From: Psettodes erumei
Lineage: Eukaryota; Chordata; Actinopteri; Pleuronectiformes; Psettodidae
DNA length: 64,000 nucleotides
Assembly (NCBI GenBank): GCA_016785225.1
Contig: JAFBJZ010000375.1
Coordinates: 954,501 to 1,018,500 of the forward strand
Direction: 5' to 3'
This document shows positions 13,765-27,678 of this stretch, one piece after another. The notes under the pieces were generated by a model. That model worked only from the letters and a program-made list of their open reading frames with translations, did not search any database and was not told the DNA's origin. The number at the start of each line of letters is the position of its first letter. Positions within the stretch are counted from its first letter, which is position 1. Made by a program: the position numbers and the translations under genes.

Positions 13765-16303
13765 CCCGAGGCCGACTGTGACTGTGGAGATCCGGGGACG
13801 GGTGGAGAGGAGACGCACTGATGGAAGAAGGTGGAGTTTGGTTTTCTTTTGGACAGATGGAGGAGTTTGTTTCCAGTCCTGAGGCTGGATGACGAAGCAG
13901 AAAACTGAAGGCGACTGCCCCTCTTAAGATTGGTCAGATATTCTTCCCCGACCATCCTCGTGGACTCCAGCTGGTCTGAGTCCCAACACACACCAACCTC
14001 AAGATGAGACGATGAATAAATAAATGAATGCAGGAATGCTCGGTACATTTTTCTTTTTCCTTTAACAGGTAAAGATACAAACTCCACCTCTCTGCCCCAT
14101 CACTAACGCCATCTGTTGGTGTTGCTTTCAAACGTTTGTCATGATAATGTGCCTTTTTTTTCTCCAGGACATAAATTCTTTAGGTCGTTTAAAAGATGTG
14201 GGAGCAGCCAGTTAAATAACAGTAAAATAACTCACTTCAAACACGTTAATGAACAAAGAACAAACTCTGATTTCACCTCAAGACGACACCGGACTGTATG
14301 CAGGAAGTGGTGGATTTTTGATTTTAAATTAATTTGTTGTGAATTTTCTGATTTCTTGTGAAGTTGTGCCTACAGTTTGAAGAGGGAGAAGACCTGCAGT
14401 CATTTGGTTTTCGTAAAGGTGTAAAGCTCAATGTTATAAGGTCATGACCCTGATCTGGTTTTGTGCTGGGTGGGCAGAGAGCCGAGCGTGTGGGCAGGTC
14501 AGACCTTTTGATCAGTGTTGGCGGTGACGAGGCTCGATTTATAAACCTGCTGCTTTTTATTGTGTATTTACAGTTGAAAATTCTGCAGTGAAGCTTTTTC
14601 TCATCCATTTCTTCTACTTTAGTCACATAAAGTATTTATTCCGATTTCTAAAACACAAAATCAAAGCCAAAAGATTCAACTGAGACGATGAGACCCCTCC
14701 TACTAAACCTGACAGAAGTGATCGCTACAGCTAATTAGCTCATTTTGTTGTAAAAACAAAACACTAACACCTTTAATTTCTCCTCCAAATTTGTACATGC
14801 TTTATATGCTGACTGCCTGAAAATATTGTATTTTGTGTAATATTATTCTTATTATTTGAAGCAGTTACTAGTTTTTAAAAAAAAACATTGTGTTTGGTGA
14901 CAGACGTGTAAGATATGGGTAGATATTTTTTTTAAAGACGTCATTCTCTGTTTTAATTGAAAAATGAGGTTCACTCTCTCATGGGTTCTCTGAAACTCTT
15001 ATGTAGCGCTGAGCCACATAAGAGTTCATTTTCACTTTTTACCAAATTATCATCTCAAAAACGCAGCTGAGTTCTTGAAACTTTCTCTAATGTGTAAAAA
15101 GGGTGAAGTGATGTTTGTACAGTTTTTAGGTATTAAAGCAGATCTATTTATTAACCTGGTGTAAAGGGCATATTAAGGGACGTTTTAACTGCAAAGTAAA
15201 GGCCAACGACTCTTTATGATTTCTAGGTGAGCCAAAAGAACAAACAAGTAAATACGCAGCAGCTGCAGTTTATATTCAGCTTTCCTGTAAAGTTATATAG
15301 GAAATGAATGGAGTCTGGTGGCTCTGACACTTTGTGCATGTCACATTAAACAAGATGTATTTATATTTCTGTATCTGAAGCATTCACTTCTATGTCCAAC
15401 AGAAAGAAAAACGCTTGACACAGCTGGACTCAAAATAAGACTACGTCCACACTAAGCCAGCTAATTGTTTAAATGATGTTTTACGACTTTTAGGTCATTT
15501 TCACAAAGATCTTCATCCACACTGAAATGTGTGGACAGCAGAAAACAGTCAAATCTTTCCTCTCTACCCTCACAGCCAATATGTGGTGAAACAATGAGGA
15601 TCTTAAGGATCTCCTCAGTTGTCAAATCAATACTTTCCTACTCATGTACATTTCCAGAAGCATACTAAAACCCAGAGATGAGGATTTTTAATGATAGTCC
15701 GGTTACTCACGTCCTAATTGTTACAGCGTGCAGAGTTTGTGTTTGAGAAATATTACCATTTACTTTGAAGGTTCAAAGGTAATGAAGGTGGTGTTTGCTT
15801 TAAAACATCGTACTCAACTAATACAAAATTAACTGGAGCCATTAAGAACCAAAACAGTACCAGAGCCATCATCATTTTTTTCATTTCAGAGAAACTGATC
15901 AGTGTAATAGTTTAAATCTTATTTAACATTTTTGACTGATTACATCACAGTTATATTGGGGAAACTGTATACAAATCACTTACACTATATAACCAATAAC
16001 ACTATCCAGTCGGGATATAGGCAGCTCAACTGTGTCAAACTATTTTCAGATTTTTATTTTGTCATCTTCAGTGGCCAAAATCAGAGCTGAACCTTCAAAC
16101 TGAACCCTAAATGAAATCTGTTCTCGAGGGTCCAGTTTGCCTGTAAATTATAATATTGTCCTTTAATGTGTACAGTGAAACATTAAAGAGAGATTATAGA
16201 AGCTGTAGATAAAGTACATACAGGTGTTATTTTCCTTTTCCTCATGTTGTTCGTTTTATTTTCAAAATGGGAGAGTGACAGATTTATCAGTAACAACAAT
16301 AAA
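13765..16303 (+). other. Long 3' UTR of strn with candidate polyA signal
   Basis: No coding signal. AT-rich sequence after the strn stop, with a candidate polyadenylation signal AATAAA at 16298-16303 and an ATTAAA about 120 bp earlier. A segment near 15441-15540 (ctacgtccacact and catccacact) resembles dispersed fish repeats, but I cannot define its ends. The assignment to strn 3' UTR rests on orientation and on the absence of an intervening gene. Confidence 0.5.
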
Positions 16304-17280
16304 GGAATATGTTGTATATCATGACTGTGATGTGTGTGTTATTTGGTGCTTTAGGATGTTTTTTCCTGCAGCTTCAAATACCAAACATACAGCAGCACAC
16401 ACACACACACACACACACACAGCAGGAGTTTATTTTAAATTCTTTAATTATTTTTTGTTGTTGTAAAATGGCTGCATTTATATGGACTGATATAGAGTCT
16501 GCTGTCTTACCAGCAGGAACAGTTTGTGGTTTGGACACGATGAACCACCCACCCTGTGACTGGAGCCGATATACAGGTGTTCCAACGGGCCAAACATGCA
16601 GAATCAGTTTTGGGGCAAAGTGTCACGTTGTGGGGACGCGGTTCCTTCCAGCAGCAGCTGAGTGTGGTTGTCTTTTGTGTCCTCCAGGGGGCAGCGCTGT
16701 GCCGCGCTGAGCTGACTGCGGTCGTACACATGAGCAGAAGAAGAAGCTGGCTCGCTACTGTAAACAAAGCTACGCCGTCAGCTTTTAAACAACTGAAAAA
16801 CTGCTGAACGTGCTGAAAAGATATGGCTCTAAATACCTCTGCATAACATTGAAGTAAGTAGAAACTGAGTTACTTATCAAACAGCCGAGTGATGGCAGAG
16901 AAATAAACTCCTAAACCTTTTTTTAGATAGCTAACTAACTAGCATAAATATGCTAAAGTTAACAGTTTAATGGCACCTGTTTTCGGGCATTGTCTGGGTT
17001 TTGTTTTGTGTTGTCTTGTGTCTGTGTAGCTCTGTGTTAAGATGATTTGGATTATACCGTTTCACTCGCGTGGTTTTTAATGACCCGCTGGTGAAATGAC
17101 TTTTTAACGCTGTGTGGCTAGCTCCGCTAACGTTAGCTGAACAACAAGGAAGAGCTCTCGGATTTGAAATGAAGTCCGGTCGTTCCTTTTCACTGTCTGA
17201 TTGTAGACCACATTTCTCGGCGGTCATCTCCACACTCTGCCGTTCAGCCATGAGCCGGCCCGCGGTCTGACTGGACGATA
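16304..17280 (+). other. Intergenic region and btbd3 5' flank
   Basis: Contains a short CA tract (about 16397-16421) and sequence leading into the btbd3 start codon. No open frame is convincing. The btbd3 promoter and 5' UTR must lie here or further upstream; I see no clear TATA box. Confidence 0.4.
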
Positions 17281-19494
17281 ATGGCTGCAGAGCTCTTCCC
17301 CACCAAGAAGCTGGTCCCCCCCGCCTCAGCGAGCAGCAGCACCACCTCCATCCAGCAGTACCAGCAGCAGAACCTGACCAACAACAACACCGCCAGCGCC
17401 GCACAGGGCTGCTGCAACTGGCAGGGCCTGTACCCGACCATCCGTGAAAGGTGAGTGAACAGCACCCCATAAACGCGGCTGCATCTTTGGAGGCTGACAG
17501 GTCCCAAAACACGGAAGAGGTTCTGGTTAGAACCCGCTCTCTGAACGTGAACAGGGAGCCTGCTCATCACTAATGCATGGGTAATTATCCAGAGTCAGAC
17601 TGGGAGGGGAAAAAAAGCATCTGCCCTCGACCTCTCTGTAGATCTGTCAGCTTTATGACAGTGGATCCAGAGGGAGCAGGTCTCAGTTTGTTCCCTGAGT
17701 GATCATGTGTTGTAAATTCTGTGTCCTTTTAGAAACTCAGTCATGTTCAACAATGAGATGATGGCAGATGTTCACTTTGTGGTCGGGCCTCCTGGTGGGA
17801 CACAAAGAGTACCAGGACACAAGGTAAAACTCCTCAAACCTCAGATGCAGGTTATATGTGATTTAAATATTGTAACGCCAGAGGGCTACAAGTTACATTT
17901 CAGGTTAGGCTTCATTGAACTGAAGGGAAATTTTGCGTCTTGGCAGAGGTGTGTGCTCTACTGAGTGCCAGACTTCAAGTCTCTTACTGTTTAAAGGATA
18001 CAATCCTTGTCACTCAGACAGGATCCAGTTTTGTTGATGAACCTGTTGAGGTTCAAAATCAGGACAAAAACTATATATTGCGAAAATGTTTGAAAATCTG
18101 TTAGTTTGTAATTTTACGTCGTCCCTCTGGTCTGCCAGTACGTCCTGGCTGTCGGCAGCTCCGTGTTCCACGCCATGTTCTATGGAGAACTGGCTGAGGA
18201 TCAGGATGAGATCCGGATCCCTGACGTGGAACCACCGTCATTCCTGGCCATGTTGAAGTATGTGGATCTTTGATTGGTTTATTTGATGACATACTCTTTC
18301 TGTCAATAGAAATCAGACACAAAACAAAAGTCGATATTTGTTTAAATACAAAATACCAGTAGCACATGTTCTAAAGATAAAGATAAAATGAAGTTTTAAA
18401 TCTCAAATCCACCAAAGTTAAATGCAGTTGTTTGAGTGATGTCTGTATTTGACCTCCCCAGGTATATCTACTGTGATGAGATCGACCTGTGTGCCGACAC
18501 GGTGCTCGCCACCCTCTACGCTGCCAAAAAATACATCGTGCCTCACCTGGCCCGCGCCTGCGTCAATTTCCTGGAGACCAGCCTGAGCGCCAAGAATGCC
18601 TGCGTACTGCTGTCGCAGAGCTGCCTGTTCGAGGAGCCCGACCTGACGCAGCGCTGCTGGGAGGTGATTGACGCTCAGGCCGAGCTCGCTCTGCGCTCCG
18701 AAGGCTTCTGCGACATCGACACGCAAACTCTGGAGAGCATCCTGCGGCGGGAGACGCTCAACGCCAAAGAGATGGTGGTGTTCGAGGCGGCGCTGAACTG
18801 GGCCGAGGCCGAGTGCCAACGACAGGACCTGCAGCCGACCATCGAGAACAAGCGTCTGGTGCTGGGGAAGGCCATCTACCTGATCCGCATCCCCACCATG
18901 GCACTGGAGGACTTCGCAAATGGAGCGGCGCAGTCCGGTGTGCTCACGCTCAACGAGACCAATGACATCTTTCTGTGGTACACCGCCGCCAAGAAGCCCG
19001 AACTCCTCTTCTGCACCAAACCTCGTAAAGGCCTGGCGCCGCAGCGCTGCCACCGCTTCCAGTCCTGCGCTTACCGGAGCAACCAGTGGCGGTACCGAGG
19101 CCGCTGCGACAGCATCCAGTTTGCGGTGGACAAGCGCGTTTTCATCGCCGGCTTCGGCTTGTACGGCTCCAGCTGCGGCTCGGCCGAGTACAGCGCCAAG
19201 ATCGAGCTGAAGCGCCAGGGCGTGCCGATGGCTCAGAGGATCATCAAGTACTTCTCAGACGGGTCCAGCAGCACCTTCCCCGTCTGGTTCGAGTACCCGG
19301 TGCAGATCGAGCCGGACACCTTCTACACGGCCAGCGTGGTGCTGGACGGCAACGAGCTGAGTTACTTCGGCCAGGAGGGCATGACAGAGGTGCAGTGTGG
19401 GAAAGTGACCTTCCAGTTCCAGTGCTCCTCGGACAGCACCAACGGCACCGGAGTCCAGGGAGGCCAGATCCCCGAGCTCATCTTCTACGCCTGA
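17281..19494 (+). CDS. btbd3: BTB/POZ domain-containing protein 3
   Basis: Substrate-adaptor type BTB protein; in mammals BTBD3 orients dendrites toward active inputs, and family members bind CUL3. Exons: 17281-17450, 17733-17823, 18139-18257, 18462-19494, in phase, 470 aa. Domains in order: short Gln/Asn/Ser-rich N terminus; BTB (MMADVHFVVGPPGGTQ to about residue 165); BACK (TRCWEVIDAQAELAL region); C-terminal PHR domain from QRCHRFQSCAYRSNQWRYRG to the end IPELIFYA. The tract GLYPTIRERN and the first half (HAMFYGELAED, RIPDVEP) match BTBD3 rather than BTBD6. The start codon corresponds to an internal methionine of the longer mammalian BTBD3, so an extra 5' exon may exist. Neighbouring esf1, ndufaf5, kif16b and snrpb2 share human 20p12 with BTBD3, which supports the name. 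Confidence 0.95.
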
Positions 19495-19582
19495 GCCCGG
19501 CAGGAGGGCGATTCCTGTTTCACTGCCATGAGTTTTATTTTTAAGACGAGAGACGAGATCTCAGGAAGCCGCTGAAGGAATT

Positions 19583-19623
19583 GGGGGTCGGGGTGGGGGT
19601 GGGGGTGGGGGGGTTGGGGGGTG
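19583..19623 (+). other. G-rich tract with G-quadruplex potential in btbd3 3' UTR
   Basis: Five or more runs of four to seven G separated by single T or TC, on the mRNA-sense strand, about 90 bases after the btbd3 stop codon. The sequence fits the G3+N1-7 quadruplex rule. Function in the transcript is inference. Confidence 0.8.
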
Positions 19624-19783
19624 TTGCTGAGGACAGCAACTGAAACATGAAGAAGAGTCTGAATCTCACTTTCCTTTAACGCTTCTGCTGCTGAGTTTTG
19701 GTCTTTTCCACTTTCTCTCCATTACGGTTGCAGTGGCGTAATTCTGGAAAGGGTTGAATGGGGTCACCCTAAACTGCAGGAGT

Positions 19784-19927
<144 letters not shown>

Positions 19928-21801
19928 CCACCCCATATCTCACCAAGTTGTGCAGCTCTGTGTTGTTAATCCAGCTTCTCTTCCAGAGGTGGGTTTTAAG
20001 CAGATGCTTTAAAGGATTAGTCCGACATTTTTCTATACTTCTCTTGTCGACAAATCAGTAACACAGTAAATCTCACCTCATAGTTATATAGTTTATATAG
20101 TTATATACTTTTTTTAAATGAAACAGCTGCTCGCGAGAGATCAGACAAACAGGAGGGAGTAATGCATTAGGGGACTATTTTCTGCTGCGGATTAATCTAC
20201 ATTTGGTGCTGTAGTGAGTATTTTGAGCGGCAGGACGGTGTGTGCGTGTTCATGGTGATGAAGGAACGTGTATGTCTCACTGATGGGTTTTTAATAGTTT
20301 TTGGAAACCTTAAGATATGTCAGCACTTGTTTTATGAGACATTCAGTGTTGGTTTGTGTCTGTGTGAGAATTGTTGGCATTAAAAAAAAATACAGTTTAT
20401 CACCAGATTCTAATATTATAACTGAAACCCATTTTATAAGCAGAAAAACAAAGCCATACCAACTTCTCTGAACACCAGCTGTTGGTGGACTGATTGAAGT
20501 TATTTTCGATAATTGCTCAGTGCACAAAAGTCAAGGTTAAGAGATATGAATCTATTATATTAAGATTTAGTTAGAAAACAACAGAAGATGTTAGAATATA
20601 TATATACCTGTCATAGTTACTCATTTTGCCTTAACCAACGGTCCAAAGTCCAATGATCAGTTACTCATTTTCTAAAAGCGGCAAGACCTCACAAAAAATT
20701 GTTGCCTTGATTTATTATTACTCAATTTATTCCCAGCTCAAGTTCACATTCACAAAGCAGTTTGCATTCCAGTATCTGACCAGCTGCAACCAGTGTTTCT
20801 GCTTCAGAAATAATGACTAATCAAATTTGGTAATTGTTGACTAATTTTGACCGTTAATGGACTAATCGTTTCAGCACTTAAGTATATGGTGCCACTTTTT
20901 TTAGTTGAGTTAAACGTGTATACAGCACTGAGTAAGTTGTACAGAAGAAATGAATCAGTGAAATAGGAACTGAGGTCAGCACAGTCCAGTGTGGACGTGG
21001 AAACACTGTCGTGTTCCCTGAGGCCACAGAATCAACATGTTTCCTGCCTTAAGGCAGCGTGTTCAGTTTAATCACGTGTGGAGCACACGGACGGTAAAAG
21101 GTCTTAAACTTGACTTGTTCCTCATTCAGCTTCAAACTTTGGTTTAAGAGTTAAACATTCCTGCTCTTACTGAAGACTCGAAGGATTTTAAAAACGTAAA
21201 GTTGTTGTTTTCACCTTTCACCTGTGCAGGTGTGTTTTTTGGTATTTAAAGTGGAATAACAAGTTTTATATTTGTAACCTGACAGCTGGTCACACTCCTG
21301 TGTGTTAGTTTTCTACACTACTTCAGATGAACTGTAACCTTCCTCTGGTGCTCCTTATCATTTTAGCATTCCAGGTTGCATCTTTGATAAAATGTGGTCA
21401 TTTTAAAGGGGGATTTCACACATAATTCTACCTGTTCAGGCTGAAGTCAGGTCATATGAAATCAATTTAATGCTGAACCATCCCCATTTAATTGTATTGT
21501 ATTTAAACAAACAGTAATCCTCAGAAACCACTCCTGCAAATCCATTCTTAACAGACCACATGCTTTTATTTTGAATAACATTTGCTCTTTTGTTGTTTCT
21601 CCAAGGTTGCGGTTGTATAAATATGTTTCTGCGACTGTGTCACACAGATTCATCTAATCTAAAACTGTTTTGTATCTGATTCTATATACTGAGAAAACAT
21701 ATTTTTAGATGTCTTTGTTTCCTGTTGTCTTGATTCTAACCAGAATGTGCAGTGAGTCAGTGGCCTTATGAATGTGTTGTCACGACAAATTTGGAAATAA
21801 A

Positions 21802-22541
21802 AGGTTCAGTTGATTTGTGCCAGTTAGTTCTCTGTGATGGAAGTGAATGTGGAATGATTGTTTTTTAAAAGGCTGAGATTGATGTTTAATTTAAAATAAA
21901 TCATGACAGTATGTCTGTATAGAGATGTATTGTACAACACATACATGTGTACTGTATACTGTACACACATATATAAATATATGGTTAGGACCTGCGGATA
22001 TCCAATGGAATGTCAGTGGACCCGGAAGTACACCGGAAGCCAGTACTTTGACTGATTATCTCATCATTTAAAAAAAAAATCTGGCTCTGATTTAATTTCT
22101 GTCTCTGTTAGGAATATGATATCAATATCAGCAAAATTGTTTTTTTTCAGCTAAGTATTTTGATAGATGACACTTTAAAATCTCTTCACTCGTGTGTGTA
22201 AACTTATTTTCAACAAACAGGAAGTAAAATCTTACCACGGATACAGTCAGATACATTGTGGGGTGCAATATGAGCCCTCTATTTTATCTTATATCTGTTT
22301 ACATTTCGGGAAAGTAAAGTCACCGAGTCAGCCACGAACATTTAATTTCTGTTGCTCACCTGTGAATGTCCAGACAACTTTCACTGATACCGAAGTAAAC
22401 TTAAAAACACGATGATTCCCAGAGAAGTCGGTTTCAGCCCCATTACATTGTATAAATAAGTGGCGTAATTTATGAAATACAGAACCAGATCTAGTGATGT
22501 TATCTTCTTTGTGAAATTGAATGTTGGTGTAAAAGAAGAAA

Positions 22542-22573
<32 letters not shown>

Positions 22574-22672
22574 ACTAAGCCTCCACGCGCTCTACTTGTC
22601 CCTCTTCGCTTCCCGTCCTGAGTTTATAGGAAGTGACTCCAGCTGTGCGAACTCAGACGATTCTTCGTCACA
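21802..22672. other. Intergenic region between btbd3 and acaa1
   Basis: No supported gene. A GGA trinucleotide tract lies at about 22547-22572, some 100 bp upstream of the acaa1 start, and may fall in its promoter or 5' UTR. Confidence 0.45.
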
Positions 22673-25420
22673 ATGCACAGGATAAAGATAATATCAGGTC
22701 ACCTGTCTCCGCTTGGTTCCTCTGGCTACGAACGGGATCTATGGAGGGCAGAGTGTGGATCGGGATCCGGACTCGCACGGAGCGGCGACCCGGAGGACGT
22801 GGTGGTGGTCCACGGACTGAGGACCGCAATCGGGAGAGCGAAGAGAGGGGCTTTCAAGGTAACAGGTGAACAGCCGTGCACCTGCAGCTGTGCTGGCGGG
22901 AGGGCAGCCTTTAACCGCTGACATCTTTCAGGACACCACACCTGACGAGCTGCTGAGGGCGGCCATGACAGCTGTGCTGAGCGATGTCGGGCTGTCACCC
23001 AACAGACTGGGAGACGTCTGCGTGGGTGAGACAAAGCCTCCGTCTCCCACAGCAGCGCTTCATCTTAATTAATCTTGGGTTAACGATCATCTTTCTTCAC
23101 GAGTCTGTTTTCATCTGGATTCAAAGGGATACTTAAGTACAGACCTGGTCCTTTTTTGACACACTGGGTGATTTAAACGAACTGTTCCTGTGCACTGTGT
23201 GTTCACCTGTCTGCAGGTAACGTGCTGCAGCCCGGAGCTGGAGCTCTGATGGCCAGAGTGGCTCACTTCCTCAGGTGAGACTGAGCGTCGCCCATTCACA
23301 CAGCCCTCGTCCTCTGTCACCGCTTCACGCCGGTGTCCTCACCGCTCTGTCTTCATCTGCAGCGGGTTTCCAGACACGGTCCCCGTCTACACCGTCAACA
23401 GACAGTGCTCCTCCGGGCTGCAGGCTCTGTTCAACATCGCAGGTAAAACACAGAGGCTTCACTTGGCACTTGAACACAGTCACTGTTGATTTACCCTGAA
23501 GTGACCTGGTACTCACCTTGTCTGCGCAGGAGCCATCAGAAGCAAATCCATCGACCTGGGCCTCGCCTGTGGGTACGTTTGATCTGTTTTTAATCCACAT
23601 ATTTGAAAAAACTACAGGTGAAGTTGAACAATGTTTCTTCCCAACATATACGTACGTTTGTCTCACGTGTCACAGCGTGGAGAGCATGTCTCTACGTTCC
23701 ATAGGAAACCCTGGAGACCTGAGCTCCAGACTGATGGACAATGACAAGGCCAGAGACTGCATCATTCCCATGGGGTGAGTCCACATTCTGGATGATTTGG
23801 TACAGCACTCAATAATTTAGTAATAACTTTCAGAAATTTGCAATCCCGCTTCTTGACACACTTGATACTTCAAAATGTAGAGATACAGTTCCTTTATTTA
23901 GAGATGGTGATTTCTCACTGATCATCAGTTTGTCAGCTGGATGTAGATTCACCTTGTCAGAGAAACATCACCTGTACCTGCTGTGATTTGTTTTTTTTTT
24001 GCAGCATCACTTCAGAGAATGTCGCAGAGAGATTTGGAGTCTCCAGAGAAAAGCAGGACACCTTTGCTCTCAGCTCTCAGCAAAAGTAATCAATTCTGTT
24101 TTATTTCAGTTTTATTTTATCTCATTTTGTCAAACTCACAGATCCTGGGTTCCAAGGTGGTTCTTCTCTTTCAAGGATATTTCTGTATTCCCACAGAGCG
24201 GCCCGGGCACAGAGTTTGGGACTGTTCGACCAGGAGATCGTCCCCGTCACCACCAAGTTGGTGGATGACCAGGGTAAAGAGCGGGAGGTGACGGTCTGCA
24301 AAGACGACGGCATCCGACCCGGAACGACTCTGGAGGGACTGAGCAAACTCCGGCCGGCCTTCAAACCCGACGGCAGCACCACAGCAGGTCAGTCGGTTCC
24401 GCTGTAACCGCAGGTGAGGGGATGGACCTTTCTCAGCGGTTCCTAACACACAGGTGTTTTCTATCCCAGGTAACTCCAGCCAGGTGAGTGATGGGGCAGC
24501 GGCAGTGCTGATTGGTCGCAGGTCTGCAGTGGAGGCTCTGCATCTGCCGGTCCTGGGGGTCCTGAGGGCCAGCGCGGTGGTGGGCGTCCCTCCTGATGTT
24601 ATGGGTATTGGACCAGCTTTTGCCATCCCTGCAGCTCTGGAACAAGCTGGTAAGACGTGTGGAGCTGCATGAGTTGTTTTTTTACAGTGTGTAAATCCTG
24701 ACTTTAATGGCACTGCTGTTGCTGTCTTCTGTCATGAACACGGGACCAGGTTTCGTTACACTGTGTAAAACTGACATGCTGACTGTGTGTACAGTTGCTG
24801 TTGAGCTTCAGTCTCACGTTTCTCTCGCAGGACTGACTGTGGATGATATCGACGTCTTTGAAATCAACGAGGCCTTTGCCAGTCAGGTGAGTCCCACAGT
24901 ACATGGTACTGGACTTATGGTAACTGGTTGGGTTTTTTGTTTGAGCAAACATACTTTCCTCTCACTATATGTGCATCTTTATTAAAATCAAATAAAAGAA
25001 AAACCTGTAGCGAGGTCTGTGCATTAATGAGAGCAAATAAATGTTGTAGAGGGTGATTGTTCTTTATGATCTGGGTGGACTGATCCTGTCCCGCTGCTCA
25101 GGCGGTGTACTGTGTGGAGAAGCTGGGGATCCCGCTGGAGAAGGTGAACCCTAACGGAGGAGCCATCGCCCTGGGTCACCCCCTGGGCTGCACCGGAGCT
25201 CGACAGGTGGTGACGCTGCTCAACGAGCTCAAACGCAGAGGCAGGAGGTTTGTGTCCAACGGCTGCACTGAATCACAACTGGATTCAAATGTAGTCACAC
25301 AGGGTTTCTTAGCATCGCCCCCTCCCTGGTGTTTCTGACTGCAGGGCGTATGGCGTTGTGTCCATGTGCATCGGGACCGGGATGGGAGCCGCTGCGGTCT
25401 TCGAGTACCCGGGACCGTAG
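22673..25420 (+). CDS. acaa1: Peroxisomal 3-ketoacyl-CoA thiolase
   Basis: Cleaves 3-ketoacyl-CoA with CoA to acetyl-CoA and a shortened acyl-CoA, the last step of peroxisomal beta-oxidation. Exons: 22673-22858, 22932-23025, 23217-23274, 23363-23442, 23530-23572, 23676-23774, 24005-24085, 24197-24387, 24470-24649, 24831-24886, 25102-25247, 25345-25420; in phase, 429 aa (human about 424). Residues 3-11, RIKIISGHL, match the PTS2 peroxisomal import consensus R-[LVIQ]-xx-[LVIHQ]-[LSGA]-x-[HQ]-[LA]. Catalytic motifs are intact: nucleophile Cys in NRQCSSGLQ, His in GGAIALGHPLGCTGAR, and the second Cys in CIGTGMGA. Other thiolase signatures are NEAFASQ and GGxSSQVSDGAAA-type sequence. There is no C-terminal SKL, as expected for a PTS2 protein. 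Human ACAA1 is on 3p22, so this gene is not part of the 20p12 block. Confidence 0.96.
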
Positions 25421-26960
25421 GACCAGACCCGATAATCAAGACCATGTAACTGTGAAGAAAAGCCTCTTTCAGACGTGACAGGTAACCTGAACCCGCCACC
25501 TGCCTCCTCAGGTGCAACTAAACATGCCATCATTCTGTGATGCAGTAAAACACTTGAAGGACTGGTTCACGGTTCCTTTTGCTTGGTGTAATCACCCCTC
25601 CTGTTCTCAGTGGCCACTAAAGCATCCCTTCATCAGCAGGTTAAAGAGAGGGCATGAGATTTGTCTGTCTGAAGATAACCAGGCATCAGCAGCCTGAATT
25701 CATCGAGTCTGTGGAGGTGGATGAACGGCGACAAAAGGAGTAAAATTTGTACAAAATGAACCTGGAAAAATACCCACTTAACTTTCCTCTGTCAGAGATC
25801 AGTTGATGTCCAGTCTGAACAGGAGGAGTGATTACATGTGAACATGTGGCACCTGACAGTTTGAATCACGTCTGGTTTCACATGACCTCAGTAATAACAG
25901 CACAAAAACAAATGACCTTGACTTCAGAACTGATTAAAGTCAGCAGCGTCACAGGTTCCACGTCTGGAAGGGGCTAAAGAGAGATCTGCTCAGCTCATAC
26001 TGCTGTACTTCACACTTAATGTAGAGATACGTGTCAAATTAGCAGATTAATTGATTGAGTGCCTTTCTCCATTGCGCTGAGCTTGCCGTTACTGCTGTTG
26101 ATGACGTTTTGCAGGTGAGCTGGTCACAAACACCAGTAAGAGCCTGAAGTCTGCTGAATGTGAACACATCTGATCCACTGGACCTGTTGATTTAATTCAT
26201 TTTACATTTACTGAACCTTATTCACATAAAACAGCATCCTGTGGGTTTGCACCGGCAGTAACGTCACACAGCTCTGACTCCAGATAAATAACAACATAGT
26301 CAAAAGTAAAGTGCGGCCGATTCAAACACAACTTGTCGCGTCGCAGCAGAGCAGATACAGATTCTGCACCCACCGACTCAAACTGCTGCAGAAACAGTGA
26401 GATGTCTGAACGGCTGCTCAGGGCTCAGCTCAGCACGCCCAGTGTGATTTTACATGTGTGACAATGTGTGTCCCTTTATCCAGCATTTAGAATCTAATAT
26501 ATAGCCACTGGATAACTGGTTTCCAATAGACTATAATGCAGCTGCAATGCAAAGGAGATGGGATCATATGTATGTGTCTTTGTAGGAAAAAAGTTATAAA
26601 TGCTCAGATTGGACAAATCTAAGGACCAATACAGCAGTAATTTTTTTCTGTTCCCAGTTTTGATCTGAACATAATTCATTTGAAACTGTTAAATGACTGT
26701 AGCATTATTTTACATCATGAGTTTGTATGCGTAGAAACAGTAAGAATAAAATATTCTGACACGACCTGAAACAGCAGGATTTGTTGTTTTTTTACTCGTG
26801 TGCACAGTTTTCTCATTTCACACTGTATCCCTGCCATTTTCCTGTACAAACACGTTAGAAAAATAATACAAAGCGCAGGAAGCTGATCCTGCGTCGGCCG
26901 TTTTCGGCAGCGGGTCATCACATGGAGTCTCGGTCCGTCGGTAAAGTTTTTCAGTCAAAC
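25421..26960. other. 3' UTR of acaa1 and convergent gap to esf1
   Basis: No coding signal on either strand. A plus-strand AATAAA at 26745-26750 is the best acaa1 polyA candidate, leaving only about 200 bp to the esf1 stop on the opposite strand. For esf1, no AATAAA was found close to the stop; an ATTAAA (minus strand) at about 26191-26196 would make the two transcripts overlap tail to tail. Confidence 0.45.
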
Positions 26961-27641
26961 CTACACGAGCTTCTGTTTCTTCCGAGCCTGGAACTGCTCC
27001 GTTTTGCTTTTAATTGACTTGACGAGCAGAGACAAACCGGGGTCCATCGACTTCTTTGCTGTCAGAGCGTCAGTGTCCTTTTCCTGCTTCTTCCCCATCG
27101 CTTCCTGTTCGGCGGCGGACTCCGTCTGCACGGGCGCGGTCGTCTGAGCGCAGAGGACGTCCTCCTTCTGCCGCCGCTCCTCCTCTCGCCTGCGCTGCTT
27201 CTCGACCTGGATGCTCTCTGTGGCTTTAGTCTTCTTGTAGCTGGGGTGGGACGGGTCCAGGTTGAAGAGGTGGGAGGTGAACATGGCCTGGAAACGAGGG
27301 TCTTTAACATCCACCTGCACGCACGGAGACGGGAAGAGGTTTGTCACAGCAAGACACAATTTGAAGAAGGACTATCAGAATCTAACTACAAATTTCTGTG
27401 AATGTGTGTAAATCCTTTATTTTGCAGCAGCAACATTGTCTCCAAACCCGGATCAAGACGTGGACTGAAGGTTTCACCTGGAATTGGTCGTCCTCCAGCA
27501 GCTCCTCGCCCTTCTTCAGCAGCCTCTTCCTCTTCTTCTTGCTCAGGTTCTGCTGCTCCACGATCTTGTCGTAGTTGAAGTGTTTGTGTTTGGCATCGCC
27601 GGCGTCGTCCTCCATCAGCAGAGCCATCTCAGCCTGCGCGT

Positions 27642-27678
<37 letters not shown>

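Noticed and set aside
18418..19053. Minus-strand 211-codon frame over btbd3
   Set aside because: Shadow of the GC-rich btbd3 last exon, which has clear BTB/BACK/PHR homology on the plus strand.
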